From assembly GCA_029945425.1 (NCBI GenBank), contig JAQSDV010000004.1:854991-918990 (forward strand): a stretch of 64,000 nt of DNA. Direction: 5' to 3'. This DNA comes from a bacterium. GTDB taxonomy: Bacteria; Pseudomonadota; Alphaproteobacteria; Micavibrionales; UBA2020. The position numbers and the translations under genes were made by a program. Of the stretch, positions 52,429 through 61,171 are shown in pieces. Every line of letters begins with the position of its first letter. The stretch's first letter is position 1. The notes below the pieces were generated by a model. It did not search any database. It was not told where the DNA came from and saw nothing but the letters and a program-made list of their open reading frames with translations.

Positions 52429-53604
52429 CTACGGCTGGGCCTTGAAGCGCAGGCGGAACGGCTCGCCCTTTTTCCATTCCAGCACGGGCGCTTCGGTGCG
52501 TAAGGATTCATGGAAATGGCGGGCTTCATCCAGCAGTGCTGGCTCGGGCAATTGGTTCAGGGGAATTTCCTGCGCCACGCCGCCACGGATGCGATGCACA
52601 CGTTCGGCATTCAAATTGAACACATACATGACAGCGCCCAGCTTCGCGTCGAGGCGCGTGACCTCGACCTGTGAATCATCGGGTTTGGAGGTGGTGCCGT
52701 CCGACAGCGGCAATTCGCGCGTGCTTTGTTTCCAGCCATGGGTCGCGGCGGTATCGGCGGTATTCTTGGCGTCGGTCAAACGCACTTCCACCGTTTTCGC
52801 CTCGTCCACAAATGTCTGGTCGACGATGCCGCGCTGCGCCAGCCAGTCGAGGAAGCCGCGGCGGTCTTGCGCCGTGATTTCTTCGCCGCCATGCAGTTTT
52901 TCAAAGAAAAAGCTTTCCATGTAGGCCTGCACGAATTGCTGAGGCGACAGCAGGCGGTTATCCAGCATGGCATCCAGATGCGCGTCGTTGCCTTCAGACC
53001 CTGCGCGGATTGCGGCTTGCTTCAGGATATTCTGGTAGTCGGTAATGGCGTCATGCGGCTGGGGGTTCATGGTAAATGTCTTTACCAGCAGCGCGAAAAC
53101 GTCGCCGCCCGGCAGCGACGCGGCGCTGATAAGGCCGCTGACGGCCTGGCCCTTCATCTCCGCGCGCACGGGATCGGATTTAATGACCTCCGCCGATTCA
53201 GCCAGTTCTTCGCGCTTTTTCAGCTCGGCATATTTCAGCAGCAGGTAGGCGGCGGTCACGTTATTGACGGATGCGGCCTTTTGGATGCCGGATGCCAGCG
53301 CCGCTTTGCCGTCGAAGCCCAGCTGCTTCACGCGGCCCAGCATGGTGCGCGCGGATTTCAGCGGGCGGTTCAACAGGTACCAGACGCGCCAGTTATTGCC
53401 CTGCTCGATTGCGGTATGGAGCGCCTTGGCGACCGCGTCGGTCGTCGCGTTCTTGGCTTTTTTCGCCCATTGCTTGTCTTCATCGGTTGCGGGCGGGACC
53501 TTGATCTTGCCCTCCAGCCCTTCGATGTTGATATAGGGGGATGTCTCCGCTTCCGGCGAAATGCCGTTATCCTGCCTGAAGCGCCTGAAAAGTTTTTCCA
53601 GCAT
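52429..53604 (-). CDS. Helical-repeat protein of unknown family
   Basis: A 391-residue cytosolic protein. From the ATG at 53604 (TAAGGG ribosome site) it begins LEKLFRRFRQDNG. An ankyrin- or HEAT-like helical stretch (ALHTAIEQGNNWRVWYLLNR, KAALASGIQKAASVNNVTAAYLLLKYAEL) occupies the first half; repeats are too degenerate to name. The second half is mixed alpha/beta with no known domain. The open frame reaches 53691 but the extra part has no coding character. Stands alone after the flg operon, convergent. Confidence 0.65.
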   Translation of the reverse strand: MLEKLFRRFRQDNGISPEAETSPYINIEGLEGKIKVPPATDEDKQWAKKAKNATTDAVAKALHTAIEQGNNWRVWYLLNRPLKSARTMLGRVKQLGFDGKAALASGIQKAASVNNVTAAYLLLKYAELKKREELAESAEVIKSDPVRAEMKGQAVSGLISAASLPGGDVFALLVKTFTMNPQPHDAITDYQNILKQAAIRAGSEGNDAHLDAMLDNRLLSPQQFVQAYMESFFFEKLHGGEEITAQDRRGFLDWLAQRGIVDQTFVDEAKTVEVRLTDAKNTADTAATHGWKQSTRELPLSDGTTSKPDDSQVEVTRLDAKLGAVMYVFNLNAERVHRIRGGVAQEIPLNQLPEPALLDEARHFHESLRTEAPVLEWKKGEPFRLRFKAQP

Positions 53605-53806
53605 GCAGCCCTTACGGTGTTGATGGCGTTTTATGAAACTAACCGGACTATAGGAAGGGCGGGCAGGACTGTCAATTGGCCATGATGCCATAATATTAAA
53701 ATAAACTTGTCCATTTGGTATCTATAAGCACATAAACGAAACGGCTATATTGTCTTCCTGATATTTTATTTAATCGAATACGCACCGTTACGGGGAGCAT
53801 ATCACG

Positions 53807-55567
53807 ATGTCGCAACAGGCTTTATTCAAAGCAACGGAATCCGAAGCGCCAGTTTCGGTCGCACAGCCGGTCTTCGCGAATGGCAAATGGATCTGGGAAC
53901 AGCATTATCCCCAAGGCGTGTCATGGCATGCCCCCATCCTGCAAAAGCCGCTGTTCCATATCATGGATCAGGCGGCTGAAAAATACCCAGACAACATCAT
54001 GGTCGATTTCGAAGGCAAGACCTGGACCTATGCCGATATGGCGCAGATGGTCAACCGCGTGGCCGAAGGCCTGCAGAAATTCGGCGTCACCAAGGGCACG
54101 AAAGTCGGCCTGTTCCTGCCGAATTCCCCCTATACCTTTATGTTCTTCTTTGGCGTGTTGAAGGCGGGCGGTACGGTCGTCAATTACAACCCCCTCTATG
54201 TCGAACGCGAACTGGCCGTCCAGATCGATGACAGCGAGACGGACATCATGGTCACGCTCGACCAGAAACCGCTGCTGGCGAAAATGGATGCGATGCTGAA
54301 AACGACGCGCCTGAAAAAGGTGATCGTCTGTCCCTTTGCCGAAACGCTGCCCTTCCCGAAAAACCTGTTCTACCCTTTCGTCAATTATAAGGACCTGCCC
54401 ACGATAAATTGGGACAGCCGCCATATCCCCTTTATTGACGTGGTCGATAACGATGGCGCACCGATCGCCGTGATGGTGAACGCACAGGAAGATGTAGCCG
54501 TGCTGCAATACACCGGCGGCACGACAGGCATTCCGAAGGGCGCGATGCTGACGCATGGCAACCTTTACGCCAATATGTCGCAGATCACCACATGGGTGCG
54601 CGATATCCAGCACGGGAAAGACAGCGTGATCGGCGTGCTGCCGCTGTTCCATGTGTTTGCGATGACGGTCGTCATGAATATGTCGATCCATTGTGGCCTC
54701 AAAATTCTGCTGCATTCCAAATTCGATGTGACTGCGGTGCTGGAAGCGATCAGGAAGCACCGCCCCACCATGTTCCCCGCCGTGCCGGCCGTGTTCAACG
54801 CGATTGCGAACGCGCCCGATGTCGGCAATTACGATTTTTCCTCGCTGCGGTTCTGCGTCACCGGCGGTGCGCCTATGGCGCTCGACGTGCATCGGCTGTT
54901 CGAGGAAAAGACCGGGTCGCGCGCTTTGGCCGAGGGTTACGGCTTGACCGAAGCGGCACCCGGTTGCACTTTCAACCCGTCCTGCGGCATCAAGAAGCCC
55001 GGCTCGGTCGGGCAGCCTGTTCCCGGCTGCACGGTCGAAATCATCGACCGCACGGACTGCGTCACGCGCCTCGGCATCGGCGAAAAGGGCGAAGTCTGCA
55101 TTAGCGGCCCGAACGTGATGAAGGGCTATTACCGCCGCACGGAGGCGACCGACGAGGTCATCCGCAATGGCCGCCTGCACACGGGCGATGTCGGATACCT
55201 TGACGAGCAGGGTTACCTGCATCTGGTCGACCGCATCAAGGATTTGATCCTCGTGCGCGGCTACAACGTCTATCCCCGCGTGGTCGAGGAAGCGATTTAC
55301 ATGCATCCCGCGGTCGAGGAATGCATCGTGGCGGGCGTACCCGATGCTGAACGCGGCGAAACCGTCTGGGCTTGGGTGAAACCGGTCGCGAAGGCGGCAG
55401 GCGCGCAGCTGACAGCCGACGGCCTTCGCGAATTCCTGATCGACAAGTTGTCGCCGATCGAAGTACCGCGTAAGATTATCCTGCGCGAAAATCCGCTGCC
55501 CAAAACGGCGGTCGGCAAACTCTCGCGCAAAGACCTGCTGGAGCAGGAAGGCATCAAGCGCGGCTAA
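53807..55567 (+). CDS. Long-chain fatty acid CoA ligase, copy 1
   Basis: A 586-residue AMP-forming acyl-CoA synthetase. Adenylation motifs are complete: YTGGTTGIPKGAML (P-loop), GYGLTEAAPG (A5), TGDVGYLDEQGYLHLVDRIKDLILVRGYNVYP (A7/A8 region), and the A10 lysine motif PLPKTAVGKLSRKDL. Activates fatty acids for beta-oxidation or lipid synthesis. Substrate length is inferred from family likeness to FadD. It is followed after 19 bases by a paralogue on the same strand, so the two share an operon. Ribosome site GGGGAGC precedes the ATG. Confidence 0.9.
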   Translation: MSQQALFKATESEAPVSVAQPVFANGKWIWEQHYPQGVSWHAPILQKPLFHIMDQAAEKYPDNIMVDFEGKTWTYADMAQMVNRVAEGLQKFGVTKGTKVGLFLPNSPYTFMFFFGVLKAGGTVVNYNPLYVERELAVQIDDSETDIMVTLDQKPLLAKMDAMLKTTRLKKVIVCPFAETLPFPKNLFYPFVNYKDLPTINWDSRHIPFIDVVDNDGAPIAVMVNAQEDVAVLQYTGGTTGIPKGAMLTHGNLYANMSQITTWVRDIQHGKDSVIGVLPLFHVFAMTVVMNMSIHCGLKILLHSKFDVTAVLEAIRKHRPTMFPAVPAVFNAIANAPDVGNYDFSSLRFCVTGGAPMALDVHRLFEEKTGSRALAEGYGLTEAAPGCTFNPSCGIKKPGSVGQPVPGCTVEIIDRTDCVTRLGIGEKGEVCISGPNVMKGYYRRTEATDEVIRNGRLHTGDVGYLDEQGYLHLVDRIKDLILVRGYNVYPRVVEEAIYMHPAVEECIVAGVPDAERGETVWAWVKPVAKAAGAQLTADGLREFLIDKLSPIEVPRKIILRENPLPKTAVGKLSRKDLLEQEGIKRG

Positions 55568-55586
55568 TATATATAAGGACGTCCAA

Positions 55587-57260
55587 ATGACACATGCGGC
55601 CCAGGCATCCGGCCATGTTTTCCCGTGGCTCAAAAGCTACGCCCCCGGCGTTTCGTGGAACATCGATATTCCCGACCAGCCGGTTTATAAATTCCTCGAT
55701 GATTCCGTCGCGAAATATCCCGACCGCAAGGCGCTGGTCTGCGCGGGCCATGCTTACGATTACAAAACCACCGGCGCGCTGGTGGATTGCGCGACCAAGG
55801 GCTTGTGGGAAATCGGCGTCAAGAAAGGCACCAAGGTCGGGTTGTTTATGCCCAACACCACCTATTCGGTCGTCATGTATTACGCAATCCTGAAGGCTGG
55901 TGCCACCGTCGTCAATTTCAACCCTGCCTACATTGATCGTGATCTTGCCGCACAGGCGAATGACAGCGATACAGAATTCCTTGTGACGCTCGACCTGCCG
56001 CCGCTGATGGAGAAGGCCAAGAACCTTGCCTCCGCTTCCGGCATCAAGAAAGTGATCTTCTGCCCCGCGAAACAGAATTTGCGCGAAACGGTGGCGGGCG
56101 CATCGCCGCTCGCATCCGGCCAAACGGTCTGGTTCTGCGACCTGATCCACAATGACGGCAAGCATAACGAAGCTCTGATCGACCCCAACCGCGATATCGC
56201 CGTGCTGCAATATACCGGCGGCACGACCGGCATCCCCAAGGGCGCGACGCTGACGCATAAAAATCTTGTCGCAAACGCCTGCCAGATCGGCCAGTGGTAT
56301 CACAACGCCAATGACGGCGAAGACAGCATGATCGCTGTGCTGCCGCTGTTCCATGTCTTCGCCATGACGGTTGTCATGAATATGTCGATCAAGAAAGGCA
56401 TGACGCTGTTCATCATGCCGACCTTCAGCGTTAGCGAGCTGCTCGATCTTGTGAAGCGGGAAAAACCAGCCTACCTCGCCGCCGTACCTGCCATGTATAT
56501 CGCGCTTGCGAATTACGACCGCATTTCCGAACATGATTTTTCGACCCTCAAGTTCTGCCTCTCCGGCGGCGCGCCGCTGCCGGCGGAGGTGAAGCGGTTG
56601 TTCGAAACGCGCACGAAGGCGAAGCTGGTGGCCGAAGGTTATGGCTTGACCGAATTCTCCCCCGTCGCCACATGCAATCCGCTGACCGATAAGGCGAAGG
56701 GCGGTTCGATCGGCCTGCCCCTGCCCGGCACGCTGCTGGAAATCGTCAGCCTTGTCGATGGCATGACCGTTTTGCAACCCGGCGAAAAGGGCGAAATTTG
56801 CGTCAGCGGTCCGCAGATGATGGCGGGATATTATAAACGCGATGACGAAACCGCGAATGTGATCCGCAATGGGCGTTTGCATACCGGCGATGTGGGTTAT
56901 ATGGATGACGACGGTTTCGTGTTCATCGTTGACCGTGTGAAAGACATGGTGCTGGTCGGCGGCTATAACGTCTATCCCCGCCATATCGAGGAAGTGCTGT
57001 ATGCCCATCCCGCCGTCGAGGAATGTATCGTGGCGGGCGTGCCCGACGCCTTGCGCGGCGAAGTGGTACAGGCATGGATCAAGCTGCGCGCGGGCGAATC
57101 AGTCACCGGCGATGTGCTGAAGGTCTGGCTGGGTGATAAACTCTCCCCCATCGAAATTCCCAAGAAAATCATCGTGCGCACCGAGCCCCTGCCCAAAACG
57201 GCGGTCGGCAAGCTGTCGAAACGCGACCTGTTGATACAGGAAGGGATTAAAAAGGCTTGA
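55587..57260 (+). CDS. Long-chain fatty acid CoA ligase, copy 2
   Basis: A 557-residue paralogue with YTGGTTGIPKGATL, GYGLTEFSPVA, HTGDVGYMDDDGFVFIVDRVKDMVLVGGYNVYP and KTAVGKLSKRDL. It is about 30 residues shorter at the N-terminus and the two differ enough across the acyl pocket (residues between 200 and 350) to suggest different chain-length preference. The AAGGAC ribosome site gives a strong start. No terminator follows; a small gene and a large hairpin lie downstream. Confidence 0.9.
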   Translation: MTHAAQASGHVFPWLKSYAPGVSWNIDIPDQPVYKFLDDSVAKYPDRKALVCAGHAYDYKTTGALVDCATKGLWEIGVKKGTKVGLFMPNTTYSVVMYYAILKAGATVVNFNPAYIDRDLAAQANDSDTEFLVTLDLPPLMEKAKNLASASGIKKVIFCPAKQNLRETVAGASPLASGQTVWFCDLIHNDGKHNEALIDPNRDIAVLQYTGGTTGIPKGATLTHKNLVANACQIGQWYHNANDGEDSMIAVLPLFHVFAMTVVMNMSIKKGMTLFIMPTFSVSELLDLVKREKPAYLAAVPAMYIALANYDRISEHDFSTLKFCLSGGAPLPAEVKRLFETRTKAKLVAEGYGLTEFSPVATCNPLTDKAKGGSIGLPLPGTLLEIVSLVDGMTVLQPGEKGEICVSGPQMMAGYYKRDDETANVIRNGRLHTGDVGYMDDDGFVFIVDRVKDMVLVGGYNVYPRHIEEVLYAHPAVEECIVAGVPDALRGEVVQAWIKLRAGESVTGDVLKVWLGDKLSPIEIPKKIIVRTEPLPKTAVGKLSKRDLLIQEGIKKA

Positions 57261-57344
57261 TAAATCCCGAAAGGGAACCAGAATCTGGCGGCCGTGGTTG
57301 GAGCTTCGAAGAAGAAACGAACAACCGCCAGAGGAGACTTAGTC

Positions 57345-57527
57345 ATGGCCAAGAACCAAAACGTACTCGTCGCTGTCATTTTCGCACTCGTGCTGCTGAT
57401 CGGCGCGCTTGTGTATCACAACAACCAACGCCCTGCGACACTGGGCGAAAAAGTCGGCGCAGCCGTTGAACAAGCGGGCGACGATCTGGAAGACGCGGCT
57501 GACCACGTCAAACGCGACCTTCGCTAA
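57345..57527 (+). CDS. Small YtxH-like membrane protein
   Basis: Sixty residues from the ATG at 57345 (GAGGAGAC ribosome site). One hydrophobic helix (VLVAVIFALVLLIGALVYH) is followed by a polar, amphipathic tail GEKVGAAVEQAGDDLEDAADHVKRDL, a pattern found in YtxH/YgaM-like stress proteins. Function unknown. Lies 84 bases after the second ligase. Confidence 0.75.
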   Translation: MAKNQNVLVAVIFALVLLIGALVYHNNQRPATLGEKVGAAVEQAGDDLEDAADHVKRDLR

Positions 57528-57556
57528 TCACTCTTCGCGTTCTTCATTGAACGCAA

Positions 57557-57612
57557 AAGCGACCGGCCCTCCTGCGGAGTTTAAATTCCGCAGGAGGGCC
57601 GTACCGCTTTTG
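57557..57612. terminator. Long hairpin terminator, bidirectional
   Basis: A perfect 15-base stem (CGGCCCTCCTGCGGA and its complement) around an 8-base loop, extended outward by AAAAGCG/CGCTTTT. The T-run on each side is short, so termination is likely but not certain. Confidence 0.7.
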
Positions 57613-57622
57613 GGGCAGGTTC

Positions 57623-58393
57623 TTATGTATTGGCTGTCTTTTTCTCGGGCAGCAGTAAAATGCAGGCGAGCATCAGGCCGGCGAGAGCCGCCGAGGCTGC
57701 AAAACGCCCGATGGCAAATCCGCCATGGTCGACAGGCTTGTCGATCAGGTCGCCCAGAGTCGCACCCAGCGGACGTGTTAAAATAAAGGCCGCCCAGAAC
57801 AGCGCCGTGCGCGGCACCTTTGGGATCAGGTATAGCGCGGCAACAGCCGCTAGCGCGGCCGAAAACACCATTGCGCCGCGCTCGTATCCGAAATCGTTTG
57901 TATCGGCGACCCAGTCGCCAAGTGCCGTACCCAGTGTCTGCGAAAACAGGATCGTCACCCAGTAAAACATTTCCGCCTTGCGCGATGCGATCTGATCAAT
58001 CGCAACCGAGCCTGTCGCGCGCCGCCAGACGAAAAACGACAATCCCAAAAGCGCCAGCAACAACGCCGACCCGCCCGTATAGCCGATGCCCAGCGAGCGA
58101 TCAGCGAAATCGGCAACCGTGGTGCCGAGCGTCGTCGTCGCGATGATCGTGCCCCAGTACAGGAACCGGTTATACGATGTTGCCGCCACCTGCGCCGAAA
58201 CGGCAGCAGCAAAGATCGCGAAAAAGATAATGCTACTGACTGCATACCCAAGGTCGAGCGTCATCGACAGCGCATCGCCACCGGTTTCGCCCAGCGTCGT
58301 CGCCAGGATCTTGATGACCCAGAAACCCAGCGTGATTTCGGGAACCTTGCGCAGGGCTGATTCGATGGGGCTGTTTTTGGCTTCAACTTTCAT
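57623..58393 (-). CDS. Multi-pass membrane protein with fourfold LGxxxGD repeat, COG4705-like
   Basis: A 256-residue polytopic inner-membrane protein. Four repeats each carry a helix ending in TTLGETGGD, TTLGTTVAD, QTLGTALGD and RPLGATLGD, i.e. an L-G-x-x-x-(G/A)-D core, so the fold is built from four similar units. It resembles uncharacterised membrane-anchored proteins of the COG4705 group. The repeated small-residue-plus-Asp core suggests a pore or metal path, which is inference. Start at 58393 (AGGATAAGGGC ribosome site). Divergent from the serpin operon. Confidence 0.75.
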   Translation of the reverse strand: MKVEAKNSPIESALRKVPEITLGFWVIKILATTLGETGGDALSMTLDLGYAVSSIIFFAIFAAAVSAQVAATSYNRFLYWGTIIATTTLGTTVADFADRSLGIGYTGGSALLLALLGLSFFVWRRATGSVAIDQIASRKAEMFYWVTILFSQTLGTALGDWVADTNDFGYERGAMVFSAALAAVAALYLIPKVPRTALFWAAFILTRPLGATLGDLIDKPVDHGGFAIGRFAASAALAGLMLACILLLPEKKTANT

Positions 58394-58492
58394 GCCCTTA
58401 TCCTCCGCCCATATCCTGAAGGGCAACTTAAGGAGAATTCCGGCAATTTATTTCCAGAACATTTTTGATCGACAGTATTATGACTTGGCGGG

Positions 58493-58521
58493 TTGACCCC
58501 CCTATTTCCGTATGCTACCTC
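58493..58521 (+). promoter_or_regulatory. Possible promoter of the serpin operon
   Basis: TTGACC, 17 bases, TACCTC, about 50 bases before the first serpin start. Only a fair match at the -10. Confidence 0.4.
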
Positions 58522-58570
58522 GTGGCTTCCATTTACCTAATCGCACTCATTTTTTCAGGAGACTACGGAT

Positions 58571-59851
58571 ATGGCTTACCGCGGCAATGCAGAATACGAA
58601 CACGGTTCTTATTACAAAGACGAAGTCAAAACCTCGATCAAGCTGACGATCGCTTTCGCGAAAGCCGTCGGCAAGCATCAGGAAGACCAGTCGGACAACC
58701 TCGTCGTTTCCCCGTATAACGCAACCGCCGCTCTGTCCATGGTCGCCAAAGGCGCCGTCGGCGAAACCCGCGACGAACTCGCGAAAGCCCTGTTCGCAAC
58801 GGATGGCAAAGGCCTCGATGACGCCGTCGCCGCCTATTCCAAACTCAACACCGATATCCTCAAAGCCAATGCCGGCCAAGTGACGCTGACCACCGCAAAC
58901 GGCGTGTGGACGAACAAAGACCTCGTCACGCTGCGCGCTGCTTTCGCAAAAGACCTGAAAGACACCATGGGTGCCGATATCTCGGCGGAAGATTACGCCA
59001 ACCCCGCAACTGTCGACAAAATCAACAAATGGGCGAGCGACAACACGAACGGCCTGATCAACAAAGTCCTCGAAGAACTTTCGCCCGATGATGCGGCGGT
59101 GCTGGCTTCTGCCCTGCATTTCAAAGGCGAATGGACGAATAAATTCGACAAAGCTCTGACCGAAGACAAATCCTTCACGCAAGACGGCGCGGCGCAAGCG
59201 ACCACCCCCACCATGCATCAGGATTTCGAAGATGAAGGCGGTTTCCGCTACCAGAAAGGCACCGGTTTCGAAGCCATCTCGATGACCTATGGCGAGAAAA
59301 AACACACCGACACCGAATACAAAAACCCCACCATGCGTCTCGTGCTGGTGCGCCCGACGGATGACAATGTTTCCGCGCGCGACTTCCTGGCTGCTCAGGA
59401 AAACGGCAAGATCCCCGCCTGGCTCGATGTATACGGTTATAGCGACGCGGTCGGCTCCGTCGAACTGCCCCGCATGGACATCAAGCAGAAATTCGACCTG
59501 ATCCCCGCCCTGCGCGACATGGGCGTCGACAAAGCCTTCGGCGGCGGTTCGTTCGACAACATGGTCGAAAAAGGCGGCGAGAAACTCTACGTCTCCAAAG
59601 TCAGCCATGACACCGTTTTCAAGACGGATGAACAGGGCTCCGAAGCCGCAGCTGTCACGACCGCCGTCATGACGCTCGAATCCGTGCGCATGCCGCCCGA
59701 ACAGGTCGACATCAAATTCGACCGTTCGTTCCTGTTCGCGCTGCAAGACGTGAAGACCAATGCCGTGCTGTTCATCGGCGCGGTCAACAAGCCGAATGAT
59801 GATGTAAAGCCCGCGAAAGCGCCCAAGGCAAAAGCACCCGGTTTGAAATAA
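58571..59851 (+). CDS. Serpin 1 of 3 (serine protease inhibitor family)
   Basis: A 426-residue serpin. Family landmarks are NLVVSPYNA (SPY), INKWASDNTNGLI (helix F region), FKGEWTNKFD, and the hinge GSEAAAVTT at residues 356-364. A canonical count from the hinge Gly (P15) puts P1 at Glu370 and P1' at Ser371; the exit is FLFALQDVKTNAVLFIGAVNKP. The hinge small residues suggest inhibitory action. No signal peptide or lipobox is seen. The tail is Lys/Ala/Pro-rich. First of three tandem copies, 22 bases before the next. Confidence 0.93.
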   Translation: MAYRGNAEYEHGSYYKDEVKTSIKLTIAFAKAVGKHQEDQSDNLVVSPYNATAALSMVAKGAVGETRDELAKALFATDGKGLDDAVAAYSKLNTDILKANAGQVTLTTANGVWTNKDLVTLRAAFAKDLKDTMGADISAEDYANPATVDKINKWASDNTNGLINKVLEELSPDDAAVLASALHFKGEWTNKFDKALTEDKSFTQDGAAQATTPTMHQDFEDEGGFRYQKGTGFEAISMTYGEKKHTDTEYKNPTMRLVLVRPTDDNVSARDFLAAQENGKIPAWLDVYGYSDAVGSVELPRMDIKQKFDLIPALRDMGVDKAFGGGSFDNMVEKGGEKLYVSKVSHDTVFKTDEQGSEAAAVTTAVMTLESVRMPPEQVDIKFDRSFLFALQDVKTNAVLFIGAVNKPNDDVKPAKAPKAKAPGLK

Positions 59852-59873
59852 TTTTTTAAAAGGATCTCATACA

Positions 59874-61157
59874 ATGGCAAAAGCAAAACCCGCTGCGCAG
59901 CCGGAACACGAACACGGCCGCCAGTTCAAGCCTGAAGTGAAGAACGTCATTAAACTGACGCTCGCTTTCACCAAGGCCGTCGGCAACAATCAGGACGAAA
60001 AATCCGACAACCTCGTCGTTTCTCCCTATAACGCGATCTCCGCACTCGCGATGGTCGCAAAAGGCGCAGACGGCCTGACCCGCGACGAAATGGCGCAAAC
60101 GCTGTTCGGCGTTTCCGGCAAAGACCTCGAAAAAGCGGCGAATGACTATGTCGCGCTGAACGCCGATATCCTCGCGGCGAACAAAGATCAGGTCACGCTG
60201 AGTACCGCCAACGGCGTCTGGACGAACCAGGAACGCCTGAAGCTCGACCCCGCTTATGCGGACGACCTGAAAAAAGTGCACAGCGCGGAAATTTCGGCCG
60301 AAGACTTCGGCGACAAGAAAACCGTCGATAAAATCAACAAATGGGCCAGCGACAACACCAATGGCCTGATCCCAGAAGTGCTGACCGAACTGAAGAAAGA
60401 CGACGCTGCTGTCCTCGCATCCGCGCTGTACTTCAAAGGCGACTGGACGCATAAATTCGACAAAAAACTGACCGAAGACAAAAACTTCACCGCAGATGAC
60501 GCGTCGGTCAACGCCACCCCCACCATGAAGCAGCGCTTCAAGGAAGAAGGCCAGATCGGCTATCTTGCCGGTGACGGTTATGAAGCGGTTGCGCTCAACT
60601 ACGGCAAGGAAGACTGGGAAAACGGCAAGCAGCCCACGATGCGCGTCGTCCTGATCCGCCCGACCGATGATAACGTGTCGGCCCGCGACTGGTTGTCCGG
60701 CGAAGCAAAAGGCAAAGTGCCCGAATGGCTCGATCCCTATGCCTTCGGCGATGCGGTTGGTTCGGTTGAACTGCCCCGCCTTGACATCAAGCAACGCTTC
60801 GACCTGATCCCCGCCTTGAAAGAAATGGGCATCAAGGAAGCCTTCAACGAAGAAAAAGCCGATTTCGGCAAGATGACGCAATCGGGCGACCTGTTTATCG
60901 GCAAGGTCCAGCACGACATCGTCTTCAAGACGAATGAAGAAGGCTCCGAAGCCGCTGCCGTCACGACGGTCGGCATGGTCTTCGCAACGTCGGTGCGTAT
61001 GCCCCCGCCCCAGATCGACGTCAAGTTTGACCGTTCCTTTGCATTCGCTCTGCAGGACGTGAAAACCGGCGCGGTTATCTTTGTCGGCGCGATCAACAAG
61101 CCGAACGAAGAAATGAAGCCCGCCGTCAAAAAACAAAACGCGCCCAAGCCGCGCTAA
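59874..61157 (+). CDS. Serpin 2 of 3
   Basis: A 427-residue serpin with SPYNAISAL, INKWASDNTNGLI, FKGDWTHKFDKKLTEDKNF and hinge GSEAAAVTT at 357-365. The P1 by count is Ala371 with Phe370 at P2, so it may target an elastase-like or chymotrypsin-like protease, unlike serpin 1. An N-terminal Lys/Pro-rich stretch is present but no signal. Ends in a basic Lys/Pro tail. AGGATCTC is a weak ribosome site. Confidence 0.93.
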   Translation: MAKAKPAAQPEHEHGRQFKPEVKNVIKLTLAFTKAVGNNQDEKSDNLVVSPYNAISALAMVAKGADGLTRDEMAQTLFGVSGKDLEKAANDYVALNADILAANKDQVTLSTANGVWTNQERLKLDPAYADDLKKVHSAEISAEDFGDKKTVDKINKWASDNTNGLIPEVLTELKKDDAAVLASALYFKGDWTHKFDKKLTEDKNFTADDASVNATPTMKQRFKEEGQIGYLAGDGYEAVALNYGKEDWENGKQPTMRVVLIRPTDDNVSARDWLSGEAKGKVPEWLDPYAFGDAVGSVELPRLDIKQRFDLIPALKEMGIKEAFNEEKADFGKMTQSGDLFIGKVQHDIVFKTNEEGSEAAAVTTVGMVFATSVRMPPPQIDVKFDRSFAFALQDVKTGAVIFVGAINKPNEEMKPAVKKQNAPKPR

Positions 61158-61171
61158 GAAGGATATAGATC

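Noticed and set aside
53921..55633. 570-residue open frame antisense to the first acyl-CoA ligase (and similar frames antisense to the serpins, 59856-61136 and 61154-62452)
   Set aside because: They mirror highly conserved genes on the other strand and read as His/Arg/Phe-rich text without motifs, as expected for GC-rich shadow frames.
57557..57612. Reading of the long hairpin as a transposon end or attachment site
   Set aside because: It is a simple single-loop inverted repeat between two convergent genes, with no partner copy or target duplication in the window.
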